Made by a program: the position numbers and the translations under genes. A DNA stretch of 32,733 bases from Acetobacteraceae bacterium AT-5844 (GTDB lineage: Bacteria; Pseudomonadota; Alphaproteobacteria; Acetobacterales; Acetobacteraceae), in contig JH599948.1 of NCBI GenBank assembly GCA_000245075.1, forward strand, positions 1 through 32,733. The letters run 5' to 3'. This document shows, in pieces, positions 16,165 to 24,238 of this stretch (the first letter of the stretch is position 1; every line of letters starts with the position of its first letter). The notes below the pieces were generated by a model. That model saw only the letters and a list, made by a program, of their open reading frames with translations. It did no database searches and was not told where the DNA came from.

Positions 16165-17157
16165 TTAAGTCTCATCGAGAGACTGCAGCAGCCCCATCTG
16201 CGTCAGATAGCGGCCGACTTCTCTCAGGCCCTGAAGCCGCCTTTTCCGAATGACGCTGACCGGCGTAGCGCCTCGAAATGGCTCTGGACGCAGTGGCGCC
16301 GCCAGCCATTGTGCGGAATCCAGACCGAGCTGATCCATCGTTTCATTGAGGGAGCGCATGGCGGCAACGATCTCCCCTTCCGCCTCCGTCAGCTTGAAGC
16401 GCGGCCGGGTGCCCTTCTTCGTCAGGCCCCCCTTGTGACCGATCAAGCGGAGAGCCTCGACATCAGCCAGCTTCCAGCGGTCCACCAGCGACCAGAAGGT
16501 GCCAGACGACAAGCCCTGCTGGGACCGCCCGACGGGCTGTGCCGCCTGGTGCACCGGCTTCGACGCCGGTGATGCGCGTTTAGCCGGCGGCGCGGGCGCG
16601 GTTGCCGCCCTGGCGGTGGGCCGGGCACGTGGCAGACGATCGCTGGCCTCCTGGCGCCGGCTCGCGGCAGGGGAGGGCTTCTTCAGAGGAGGAGGGGGCG
16701 ACGGGGGCTTCTCTGGCGGCGGTCGGAGGGGATCGGCCGTGCGCGCTGGGCCGTCCCCCTCCGGATCGACGCCGAAGTGCTGCCGGAGCTGATCCAGGAT
16801 CAGGCTGAGGTCGCGCAGCGGCGCTGCCAGGGACTGGGCCGACGGAGGCGCGGCGAGCCGTCCGCCTTGCCGCAGGGCGGGCGGGAGGCCGGGAAAGGTA
16901 TCCAGCCGCAGCAGCCGCGCTTTCAGCGGGTTGTCCTCAGGGATGCGATGCGTCTCCGCAGGGCCGGTATAGCCCTGCTCCGACGCGACAGTCGCCTCGA
17001 TCAGGCGGGTGATGGCGCTGCGCAGGAGAGCGGCTGCGTTCCTGGTGCTGCCAGCCTCGACCAGCGTCTGCGCATCCCGCGCATCGCCCGAGGCCAGTCG
17101 CAGCAGGCTGGAAATCGCCTGCCGGACGGCCGTACGCCGCGGAGTCGATCCAGTCAC
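16165..17157 (-). CDS. HEPN-like domain fused to MbcA/ParS/Xre-type toxin-binding domain
   Basis: The protein has 330 residues in three parts. Residues about 10-128 are helical with a HEPN-like look (AISSLLRLASGDARDAQTLV and NAAALLRSAITRLIEATVAS). Residues 130-215 form a Pro/Ala/Arg-rich linker (for example EKPPSPPPPLKKPSP). Residues 218-325 resemble the DUF2384 antitoxin toxin-binding fold: FWSLVDRWKLADVEALRLIG, an L-x-x-A-E helix, then QWLAAPLRPEPFRGATPVSV and a final helix. DUF2384 antitoxins normally pair with a RES-domain toxin that attacks NAD+, but none is adjacent. The start is a GTG with GGAAG upstream. The HEPN assignment is tentative because I see no clear RxxxxH catalytic motif; the C-terminal assignment is stronger. 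Confidence 0.75.
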   Translation of the reverse strand: MTGSTPRRTAVRQAISSLLRLASGDARDAQTLVEAGSTRNAAALLRSAITRLIEATVASEQGYTGPAETHRIPEDNPLKARLLRLDTFPGLPPALRQGGRLAAPPSAQSLAAPLRDLSLILDQLRQHFGVDPEGDGPARTADPLRPPPEKPPSPPPPLKKPSPAASRRQEASDRLPRARPTARAATAPAPPAKRASPASKPVHQAAQPVGRSQQGLSSGTFWSLVDRWKLADVEALRLIGHKGGLTKKGTRPRFKLTEAEGEIVAAMRSLNETMDQLGLDSAQWLAAPLRPEPFRGATPVSVIRKRRLQGLREVGRYLTQMGLLQSLDET

Positions 17158-17250
17158 CGCATTAGCTTCCAGAGATCGTTCATCGTCATCGCTGCCCAGG
17201 TCCAGGCATAGAATGCGCGATGGGAACCGGTGTTGCCCTAACCGTCTTAC

Positions 17251-17275
17251 ACGGGGATTTTGGATCGATCCCCGT
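17251..17275. promoter_or_regulatory. 8-bp perfect inverted repeat upstream of the HEPN/ParS-like gene
   Basis: ACGGGGAT (17251-17258) and ATCCCCGT (17268-17275) flank a 9-nt spacer, 94 to 118 bp before the GTG start of the minus-strand gene. No T-run follows on either strand. The position fits an operator, possibly for autoregulation as is common for antitoxins. A terminator stem is the alternative. Confidence 0.45.
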
Positions 17276-17393
17276 TTCCGGGAAGTATGGCGTTTTCACA
17301 GGCATATGAACGCCAATAGACAAGCCGGCACCCTATGACTTTCCTGGTGCAGATCTCGCGAGCATCCCTGAATTGCCGCCAGTCGACCAAAGG

Positions 17394-18209
17394 CTAAGGT
17401 CGCGCAGGCAGGGCTGGAATCGTGACACCGCCCCGAAAGCCATCGCGCGTCCATTCATAGGCGACGGCACTTGTGCGAAGCGTGCCAACCCTTGCCGCCG
17501 CCAGGTCGAGGATGCTGACGATGATGAGAGTCCACATGGCGATGAGCAAGGCGGAGAGGATTCTCAGGGGATTCCCGCGCAGTCCGAGCTGGTAGCCGAG
17601 CGCCGCCATTCCGAGCAGCGCCATTCCGATCAGTATCCAGAAGAGCCTCGGCGGGAGTGTGAAGGCGAGGGCAAACCGTTCCGCAGTGCTTGCATCAAAG
17701 GTCTCGTTCACGGCAGCCATGAGCGATGCTGTCACCGGGTCGGCGCGGTCGCGCACCAAGGCGGTGACATGGCCCCAGACCTCTGACTGGAGCTCAGTGG
17801 TGCGAGTGTTGGCCGCCCCTATGGCGCCTGCGTCATATCCCGCCCGCACGAAGGCGGCTCGCATCTCTGCGTATTCTTCCAGGAGCCTGGCAATCTCCAC
17901 CGCACGGGGATGGTCAATGGCCTCAGCGCGCAGCCACGCCGTGCCAATCGCATTGGCCTCGGCCAGGGTTCCCGCCCTCCGCTCAGCAAAGCGTGCATTG
18001 GCGAAGGACAGGGTAAGCGCCAGTACGAAGGCAAGGAGGCCGAGCATGGCGCCGACTACCGCGCCGACGCCCTCTCCCCGACCTTCATGTCCTTTTGAAT
18101 GGCGGCGACCGACATAATATCCAATCTCGCGAGCCGCCATCTGGACGACAAAGAGAAGAAGTCCAAAGGCCACGACGCTCCAACCAGCAAGCTCCGCGAT
18201 CCACGCCAT
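17394..18209 (-). CDS. DUF4239 (bestrophin-like domain) membrane protein
   Basis: The protein has 271 residues. An N-terminal membrane helix (about 8-25) is followed by a second (about 50-70, GAVVGAMLGLLAFVLALTLS), a soluble helical region carrying the family motif FANARFAERRAGTLAEANAI and GTAWLRAE, then two C-terminal helices (about 190-212 and 222-242). This order and motif match DUF4239, described as bestrophin-like; channel activity has not been demonstrated for bacterial members as far as I know. ATG 18209 has an SD AAGGAA and begins right before the first helix; the longer frame up to 18452 would add an arginine-rich leader. It lies 236 bp upstream of the HEPN/ParS-like gene on the same strand. 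Confidence 0.85.
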   Translation of the reverse strand: MAWIAELAGWSVVAFGLLLFVVQMAAREIGYYVGRRHSKGHEGRGEGVGAVVGAMLGLLAFVLALTLSFANARFAERRAGTLAEANAIGTAWLRAEAIDHPRAVEIARLLEEYAEMRAAFVRAGYDAGAIGAANTRTTELQSEVWGHVTALVRDRADPVTASLMAAVNETFDASTAERFALAFTLPPRLFWILIGMALLGMAALGYQLGLRGNPLRILSALLIAMWTLIIVSILDLAAARVGTLRTSAVAYEWTRDGFRGGVTIPALPARP

Positions 18210-19318
18210 ACCAGCATTCCTTTCTGATGGTTCAGCACCGCCTGCGGCTCGGAAGCTAGTCCCCTGCCAATAGAGAAGTCGGAGACGTTTTTCACCCGAA
18301 GACATCCCGGCGCATCCAGCAATCGCTGGGCGCATCGTCCTCATGCTGCGCGCGCCAAGCCATGACTTGGCGCGGCCTTCTGGACGATGCTCTGGAAGAT
18401 CCCCGTCACCGCTGCCCTCGGCCTGCTGGGCCGAGCCCGGCGGATGCCTCAACCTGTCGGGCGGCGGCGCGCAGGCCCTGGCCGGCTGCTACGGCCCCGA
18501 ACGGCTGGAGGCCGTAGCGCCGCAGCTCTGCCGGACGAAGCCCTAAGAGCATGGAGAGGTGGCCGTACCTGTGCACCGCATCCAGTGCCCAGGGCGAGCA
18601 GCACTACGGCCCATTGGGCGCCTCTGACTCAGCCACCACCGGCAGCCGCGCCTTCCATCTGTCGCCGCACGCCTTCAAGGTCAGAGAAGTTCGGCCTCTG
18701 CCGCGGCGGGAACTCTGAGGGCAGGTCAGCCCCGAACGCCTTCGCAGACCCCTGTCGTGACAGGTCGGCATCGTCTTCCCCTGGCTGCTGGCGCTGCCTT
18801 CGTGCGGGGAAAGCGTAGGATGCGCCTGGCGTTAGGCGTATGGGGTGGAACCCCGAGGGTGGTATGAAAAACAACCTAGACCGTGGATGCTTCCAGGTAG
18901 CCCGGCCAACTGCAGAGGGGGCCAGATTCTCGTTGTCTGCAGCACTTGCCTACTGACTTTAGCTTAGCCATTTCCTGCGCAGATGGCGGACCCTCCGCCA
19001 CAAGAGCGTGTGGGGCCGCGAAGCGCCTCGTTCCCGATGTCTTTCTGAACTGTGCGCCGTAAAGCACGGCATGCCTTCAGTGACTGTCATCACACGGCGA
19101 GCGGTTTATCGCTGAAGGATGAGATGAACGACCAAGGTCAGCACTGAGCCGCGCGCGGTGACTACCGGGCAAGAACCCAGTAATATTGATTACAACCCCG
19201 CCAACAAATGGCAGGGGCAGATCGGCGGGGAGGCGGGCCCAGTGGCCGCTTTGCCGTCTTCTCGTCCCATGGGTACGCATCCGCGCAGCGGGCCGTATGA
19301 GAGACCCAAATCAATAAA
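18210..19318. other. Gene-poor stretch of about 1.1 kb, probable decayed coding sequence
   Basis: No intact gene is supported. Around 18387 a signal-like start (MLWKIPVTAALGLLG) is followed, after an apparent frame change, by a cysteine-containing segment (GGCLNLSGGGAQALAGCYGP) that ends at 18546. A further coding-like piece (SRAFHLSPHAFKVREVRPLP) lies near 18640-18720. Together these may be fragments of a decayed small secreted protein that I do not recognise. The remainder shows nothing. Confidence 0.35.
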
Positions 19319-19347
19319 GGCCGGTGCTCCTGTCTGGTGCACCGGCC
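19319..19347 (-). terminator. Intrinsic terminator of the phasin gene
   Basis: A perfect 9-bp stem, GGCCGGTGC/GCACCGGCC, with an 11-nt loop. Read on the minus strand it lies 40 bp after the phasin stop and is followed by TTTATT, as expected for a rho-independent terminator. On the plus strand ACATTTTCTT follows, so it could work in both directions. Confidence 0.75.
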
Positions 19348-19386
19348 ACATTTTCTTAGCTTAAGCGCTAGCGTTTTAGGAAAGGA

Positions 19387-19965
19387 TCACTCTGCGGCGT
19401 TCCGATAGCCTTCTTCCTGCCGGCGCTGCTGGACCCGGTCTTCAAGCGGGCGGAAGGCTTCTTCGGTGGTGCGGCAGGCGGCACGCACCAGAGTTGCGGT
19501 GCCCTGCATCAGCACATCCATGTGTTCCCGAACAAAGCGCTGCTGCAGCTCGACCACCGCAGTTGGGTCAGCCAGGCGGAACAGCGCCTGGGCGGTGCGC
19601 TGGTTGGTTTGCACTACGCCCTCGGCCAGGGTCGTCAAGCCCTGTTGCACGTCCTGCAGCCCGCCCTCGGCTACCTGTGGTAGCACGAAGAACCGACGTA
19701 GATCTTCGCTCGTTCTGTTGTTCATGTCTGTGAGCTTGCGGCTCATCTCTTCGAAAACTCGGAGAGAGTCCTGCAGAAACCGGCCTTGGCCTTCGGCTGC
19801 CGCCTGCATGCTGCGGCGCATGGTCTCGTACGCCCCCTCGCTGGCATGACGCGCCGCTTCGACCTGGGCTTGGACGCCTTGGCGGGCCAGGTTGGCGTTA
19901 GCATCCATGCCCTGTCGCGCGGCTTCGGCTGGCTTTTGGTTCTGCTTGTTGATGTCGGTCACCAT
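19387..19965 (-). CDS. Phasin family protein
   Basis: This 192-residue, mostly alpha-helical protein is rich in Gln, Ala and Glu with no signal peptide. The phasin pattern is visible: repeated amphipathic helices (ANLARQGVQAQVEAARHASE, FLQDSLRVFEEMSRKLTDMN), then LADPTAVVELQQRFVREHMD, and the ending HMDVLMQGTATLVRAAC with TTEEAFRPLEDR. Phasins coat polyhydroxyalkanoate granules and control their size. ATG 19965 has an SD-like AGAGG. It is transcribed as a single gene or with the small upstream gene (161 bp away) and ends at a clear terminator. No PHA synthase or depolymerase is in the window, so the granule link is based on the family only. Confidence 0.88.
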   Translation of the reverse strand: MVTDINKQNQKPAEAARQGMDANANLARQGVQAQVEAARHASEGAYETMRRSMQAAAEGQGRFLQDSLRVFEEMSRKLTDMNNRTSEDLRRFFVLPQVAEGGLQDVQQGLTTLAEGVVQTNQRTAQALFRLADPTAVVELQQRFVREHMDVLMQGTATLVRAACRTTEEAFRPLEDRVQQRRQEEGYRNAAE

Positions 19966-20126
19966 TGTACCTCTTTGCTGTATCTACTGCGGGTCGTGGC
20001 GACGAGCTTCCGTGGCGTCCCGTGGAGGATTGCGCCGGTTTGCCTTCAGCTTGTCCTGAAGAGGAGACGTCAGGAGGCCGGACTCGCTGTCCGGCAGACC
20101 GCCGCGTCCAAGATTGGTCGTTCCCT

Positions 20127-20423
20127 TCAAAGGGGCCGTGCTGTCGGGTGCCACCCTTCGGAACCCGACCGGATCGCGGCGGACCGGGCACGAGCGCGAG
20201 ACATGGCCTTCCGTTCGGCCGCCTCCATCGCCTCGCACACGCTCTCTGCGGTTCCCGACGCTGTAAGGGCGAAATGGTCGCCACGACGTGTTACCCGGCC
20301 CAGCAACAGGAAGCGCGCAAAGCCGTCGGCCTCTGTAGGGCCGCGTACGACCAAACGAAGGCCGTCGACCTCCGCCGCCAACAGCCCATCCGGTTCAGTA
20401 TGCCAACTTGTTCTTTCCTGCAC
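20127..20423 (-). CDS. Small hypothetical protein
   Basis: The protein has 98 residues. It starts at a GTG with a purine-rich leader (GAGGGGATAACGAGGGGT). Its body (WHTEPDGLLAAEVDGLRLVV, ARFLLLGRVTRRGDHFALTA, SGTAESVCEAMEAAERKAMS) shows beta strands followed by one C-terminal helix, and resembles small uncharacterised proteins I associate with Acetobacteraceae genomes; this recollection is not a database result. It looks like a compact alpha/beta fold with a tryptophan at the first strand. No function can be given. It lies upstream of the phasin gene on the same strand and divergent from the histidine kinase. Confidence 0.6.
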   Translation of the reverse strand: MQERTSWHTEPDGLLAAEVDGLRLVVRGPTEADGFARFLLLGRVTRRGDHFALTASGTAESVCEAMEAAERKAMSRARARSAAIRSGSEGWHPTARPL

Positions 20424-20751
20424 CCCTCGTTATCCCCTCTGTTACGAAATCCATTTATCGTTACGAAGGCGCGGCCAGAGCTTTACAGTTCTGGGGCCTT
20501 GTCTTCTTTAACCTCGTCCAGACAGGGCAGGTATCTCGTAGAAATACGTACTGGATCCGCGCTCTGACTGCTTACGGTGCCACCGGGATTGCGAGCTTGC
20601 TTACGTTCATTACAAGCACAGGACCATGTCGCGAGTAAGAGAGGCAGCCATCGTCCATGTTGGGGGTTTTATCGACAGCCCGGGCATCTCATCTAAAGAG
20701 CGGTAGGCCGCCGGCTGCACCTGGGCCGACATCAGAATTGGGTGTGCAAGA
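20424..20751. promoter_or_regulatory. Divergent intergenic region with paired GTTACGAA repeats
   Basis: These 328 bp separate the small hypothetical gene from the histidine kinase. Two identical copies of GTTACGAA stand at 20441-20448 and 20460-20467, 19 bp apart start to start, close to the start of the minus-strand gene. Two same-direction sites on nearly the same helix face suggest a protein-binding site. No gene is seen in the rest of the region. Confidence 0.45.
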
Positions 20752-23253
20752 ATGCTCTCCTGGGCGGACGCACACGGACGATGGCGTGACGGCAGCGGGC
20801 GGGCAGGCGCCGGCGATGGTCCTAAGTCGTGTCTGGCGGCTCTGCGCGCAGCGGGACTGTTCGGCGCGCCCCCCGAGGAGCGGTTCGATCGGCTGACCCG
20901 CCTCGCGCGGCGCCTCGTGCGCGCGCCGGTTGCCCTGGTCACCCTCCTGGACGACGACCGGCAGTTCTTTCTCAGTGCACAGGGCCTGCCCGAGCCACTG
21001 GCCCAGCTGCGCGAGACCCCGCTCTCGTATTCCTTCTGCCGTACAGTCGTAGAGACCGGGTTGCCCTTGGCCGTGGCGGACGCACGCGAAGATCCCTGTC
21101 TGCGGGAAAATCCTGCCATCGAGGAGCTGGGTGTCGTCGCCTACTTGGCCATGCCCCTTGCTTTGCCCGATGGATGTGTGGTCGGGGCCTTGTGCGTGAT
21201 CGACTGGGCGCCCCGCCAGTGGTCTGAAGAGGATCGGCAGGCACTGGCCGACCTCGCCGGAGCGGTCATGACCGAGCTGGCGATGAGTCTGCGGCTGCGC
21301 GATCTGGATGCAGCGAATGCCGCGCTTCGGGAGAGCGAGGCGCGCCACCGGGCCCTCTTTGAGGTTTCGCCGCAAGTGGTGTGGTTCGCCGATGCGGCTG
21401 GCCGCCTTACCTATGTCAACCAGCACTACGCCGCTTTGGTCGGCCTTCCGGCCGAGCAGGCGCTGGGCGAGGGTTGGCTCACCTCGATCCATCCTGAGGA
21501 CCACGAGAGCGTCCGCGCTGCCTGGGCCGAGGCTGTGGGTCGCGCGGATGGATACGAAGTCGAGTTCCGGATACGCCGTCGCTCGGATGGAAGTTACCGC
21601 TGGCACCTCTGCCGCGGCGCGCCGGTGCATGATGCGGCCGGCCGCGTCGAACGTTGGATCGGCATTGCGATTGATATCGACGATCGCAGGCGCGCCGAGC
21701 AGGCTCTGCGCGGTCTGATCGAGGCGCTGGGCGTCGCGGTTTACACCACGGATGCTGACGGACGGCTCACCTTTTACAACGAGGCCGCCGCCGCTCTTTG
21801 GGGATGGCGTCCGCCGCTCGGCACCATGCACTGGTGCGGTTCCTTGCGGCTCTATAGCCCGGATGGAGTCCCGCTCCGGCACGAGGAGTGCCCAATGGGC
21901 GTGGCGTTGCGGGAGAACAGGCCCATTCGTGGCGAAGAGGCCGTCGCAGAGCGGCCCGATGGCACGCGTGTTCCGTTCATAGCCTACCCAACGCCACTGC
22001 GCGACGCGGCGGGAGAACTCGTTGGCGGGTTGAATGTGCTGGTGGACATCACCAAGCGCAAGGCAGTCGAGGCAGCGCTGGCCAGGAGCGAAGCGCGGCT
22101 GCAACTGGCATTGCAGGCAGGGCGGCTGGCGTTCTGGGAGTTGGACATGGCGACCGGCTCCGTCGTGCGCGGGCCCTCGCATGACCTGATCTACGGCTAC
22201 GAGACCTCTCTGCCCCAGTGGAGCTTTCAGGCTTTCCTGCGGCATGTGATTCTGGACGACCGCGCCAAGGCGCAGCGCTTCTATGAGGTTTTAACGGAAA
22301 GCCGGACCGGGGCGTTCCTGGAATGCCGCATCCGGCGTGCAAACGATGGCGAAGTACGCTGGGTCGAGGTGCACGGCCATCCGCATCTTGGAGCGGATGG
22401 AAAGGTTGCCCGTCTGCTCGGCATTGTACGCGACGTGACCGAGCGCAAGCGGACGGAGGCGGCACTGCGGAAGAACGAGGCGCGGCTGCGGGAACTGCAG
22501 GGGGAGCTGTTGCACGTCTCGCGCCTCAGTGCAGCGGGCGAGATGGCATCCGCGCTGGCGCACGAGTTGAACCAACCCTTGACCGCGACCGTGAGCGCCG
22601 TGAGGGCGGCACAGCGCATACTGGCTGCATGGCCCGGTCAGCCCGCCGCTCAGGGGGACATTCATGATGCCATCGACCTCGCGGCGGAGCAGGCACTGCG
22701 GGCCGGGCAGATTATCCGGCGCCTGCGGGATTTCGTGGGCTGGGACGGCGAAGGCGAGAGGCGGTTGGAGGATCTGGCCAAGCTGGCCAAGGAGGCGGGC
22801 GCGCTGGCGCTGGTGGGCGCGAGGGAGCACGGCGTCCGCGTAGCCTTCCGCTTTGGCCCGGAGCTTCCCTCTGTCCTTGTCGACCGCATCCAGATCCAGC
22901 AGGTGCTGGTCAACCTGATGCGTAACGCAATGGAGGCAATGGAGGCGATGGCTGCCGGGGAGGGCAGCGCATCGCCCCGGCGGGAACTCACCGTCACCGC
23001 GGCTGCGACCAGCGGTGACACGGTGGAGGTCGCTGTCGCCGACACTGGCCCAGGCCTCGCCTTGGAGAACACCGAGCGCCTCTTCGACCCGTTCGTCTCG
23101 ACCAAGCCAAGCGGCATGGGTCTCGGTTTATCGATCTGCCGCTCGATCATCGAGAGCCATGGCGGGCGGCTCTGGACCGAGCCTAATCCGGGCGGGGGTG
23201 CCGTGTTCCGCTTCACATTGCCGTCGGCGCCTTCGGAGATCGACTATCGATGA
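20752..23253 (+). CDS. Soluble GAF-PAS-PAS-PAS sensor histidine kinase (FixL-like)
   Basis: This 833-residue protein has no transmembrane segment. In order it has a GAF domain (about 40-175, FSAQGLPEP-like FFLSAQGLPEP), PAS 1 (about 190-315, VNQHYAALVGLPAEQALGEG), PAS 2 (about 318-440), PAS 3 (about 445-570, ending in the GIVRDVTERKR PAC tail), HisKA with H604 in ALAHELNQPL, and HATPase_c with N-box LVNLMRNAMEAM, G1 DTGPGL and G2 SGMGLGLS. The ELNQPL box and the short HATPase resemble FixL/DctB-type kinases. The stop overlaps the start of the FixJ-like gene. The signal is unknown; I see nothing that proves haem binding in any PAS domain. It may sense a cytosolic cue such as redox or oxygen. 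Confidence 0.93.
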   Translation: MLSWADAHGRWRDGSGRAGAGDGPKSCLAALRAAGLFGAPPEERFDRLTRLARRLVRAPVALVTLLDDDRQFFLSAQGLPEPLAQLRETPLSYSFCRTVVETGLPLAVADAREDPCLRENPAIEELGVVAYLAMPLALPDGCVVGALCVIDWAPRQWSEEDRQALADLAGAVMTELAMSLRLRDLDAANAALRESEARHRALFEVSPQVVWFADAAGRLTYVNQHYAALVGLPAEQALGEGWLTSIHPEDHESVRAAWAEAVGRADGYEVEFRIRRRSDGSYRWHLCRGAPVHDAAGRVERWIGIAIDIDDRRRAEQALRGLIEALGVAVYTTDADGRLTFYNEAAAALWGWRPPLGTMHWCGSLRLYSPDGVPLRHEECPMGVALRENRPIRGEEAVAERPDGTRVPFIAYPTPLRDAAGELVGGLNVLVDITKRKAVEAALARSEARLQLALQAGRLAFWELDMATGSVVRGPSHDLIYGYETSLPQWSFQAFLRHVILDDRAKAQRFYEVLTESRTGAFLECRIRRANDGEVRWVEVHGHPHLGADGKVARLLGIVRDVTERKRTEAALRKNEARLRELQGELLHVSRLSAAGEMASALAHELNQPLTATVSAVRAAQRILAAWPGQPAAQGDIHDAIDLAAEQALRAGQIIRRLRDFVGWDGEGERRLEDLAKLAKEAGALALVGAREHGVRVAFRFGPELPSVLVDRIQIQQVLVNLMRNAMEAMEAMAAGEGSASPRRELTVTAAATSGDTVEVAVADTGPGLALENTERLFDPFVSTKPSGMGLGLSICRSIIESHGGRLWTEPNPGGGAVFRFTLPSAPSEIDYR

Positions 23254-23921
23254 GGGGCGGAGAAGATATGGCCACCAGCGAGCGCCTGCGGCGGACGGTG
23301 CATGTGATCGACGACGACGAAGCCGTCCGCCGGGCTGTCGCCATGCTGCTGCGGGCAGCGGGCATGGATGCTGAGACCTACTCGTCTGGTGCCGCCTTTC
23401 TGGACGCGTTGCCGGCTGCCGGCGGCACCGTCGCAGGGTGTGTTCTCACGGATGTGCGGATGCCGGGTTTGGACGGGTTTGAGCTGCTGCGGCGCCTTAA
23501 GCAACTCGGAGTTCGGGCACCTGTCGTGATCATGACGGCCCATGGCGACGTTGCGACGGCGGTGCAGGCCATGAAGGCCGGCGCGGCCGACTTTGTCGAG
23601 AAGCCGTTCGTGGACGAGGCCCTGCTGGATGCGATCGAGGGGGCATGCGGCAGAGGTAGTGCGGTCGGTGCGGCGGATGCGGTGTCAGACGGAGTCCGGA
23701 TCGCAGCACTTTCAGTCCGCGAACGGGAGGTCCTGGAGCTGCTAATGATGGGCAAGCAAAACAAGGAGGTCGCACGCGACCTCGGCCTCAGCCCGCGCAC
23801 GGTGGAGCTCCACCGTGCGCGGATGTTGGCCAAGCTCGGCGTGGGCAGCCTCGCCGAGGCGGTACGCCTCGCAGTCCGGGCCGGCCTTGGCCCGTCGAGT
23901 GAGGGAATCGAGGCCGGTTGA
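23250..23921 (+). CDS. FixJ-like response regulator, partner of the upstream kinase
   Basis: A receiver domain is joined to a LuxR-type helix-turn-helix. From the internal ATG 23268, the acidic pocket is VHVIDDDEA, the phosphoacceptor is D62 in LTDVRMPG, and the conserved lysine is K112 in VEKPF. FixJ-type features are the TDVRMPGLDGFELL loop and MTAHGDV. The output domain reads LSVREREVLELLMMGKQNKE and VARDLGLSPRTVELHRARML. The ATG at 23250 overlaps the kinase stop in an ATGA arrangement, which implies translational coupling. ATG 23268, with GGAGAAG ahead of it, is an equally good or better start and would give 217 residues. Kinase and regulator surely form one two-component system. Confidence 0.94.
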   Translation: MRGGEDMATSERLRRTVHVIDDDEAVRRAVAMLLRAAGMDAETYSSGAAFLDALPAAGGTVAGCVLTDVRMPGLDGFELLRRLKQLGVRAPVVIMTAHGDVATAVQAMKAGAADFVEKPFVDEALLDAIEGACGRGSAVGAADAVSDGVRIAALSVREREVLELLMMGKQNKEVARDLGLSPRTVELHRARMLAKLGVGSLAEAVRLAVRAGLGPSSEGIEAG

Positions 23922-24238
23922 TAGCCCGCGGCTCCAGACCGGCCGGCTTCGTCCGGAATTTCTCATGCTGAAGTGGTTGGCGGTGGATGCGGATCTACGG
24001 CGATCCTCGCCCTGCATTAAGCGTATTACCGCCCCGGAGACCCTACGGACATGGCTGCCAGCCTGCATCGGGAAATGGCGCTGATCGAGGACGCGATCCT
24101 GACGGTGACAACATCGGGGGCGGGAAGGGCGGGGCGGCTGTCGTGCGTGACCTGCTCCGGGCGCTCTACCAGGCAGGACTGCCAGGCACTGGGCGCCTGC
24201 GCGGGCTTCGTCTTCGCCCACCCCATGGCTCTGGTCAC
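23922..24238. other. Gap without a recognisable gene
   Basis: This gap separates the convergent response-regulator and OtnK genes. Short frames on both strands (for example one starting at 24051) have no family resemblance. I see no clear terminator hairpin with a T-run. Confidence 0.4.

Noticed and set aside
19158-19364. Plus-strand frame of 68 codons over the phasin terminator
   Set aside because: It runs through a clear terminator stem and has no SD or family.
20689-22245. 518-codon minus-strand frame opposite the histidine kinase
   Set aside because: No recognised domain; the kinase frame shows H-box, N-box and G-boxes.
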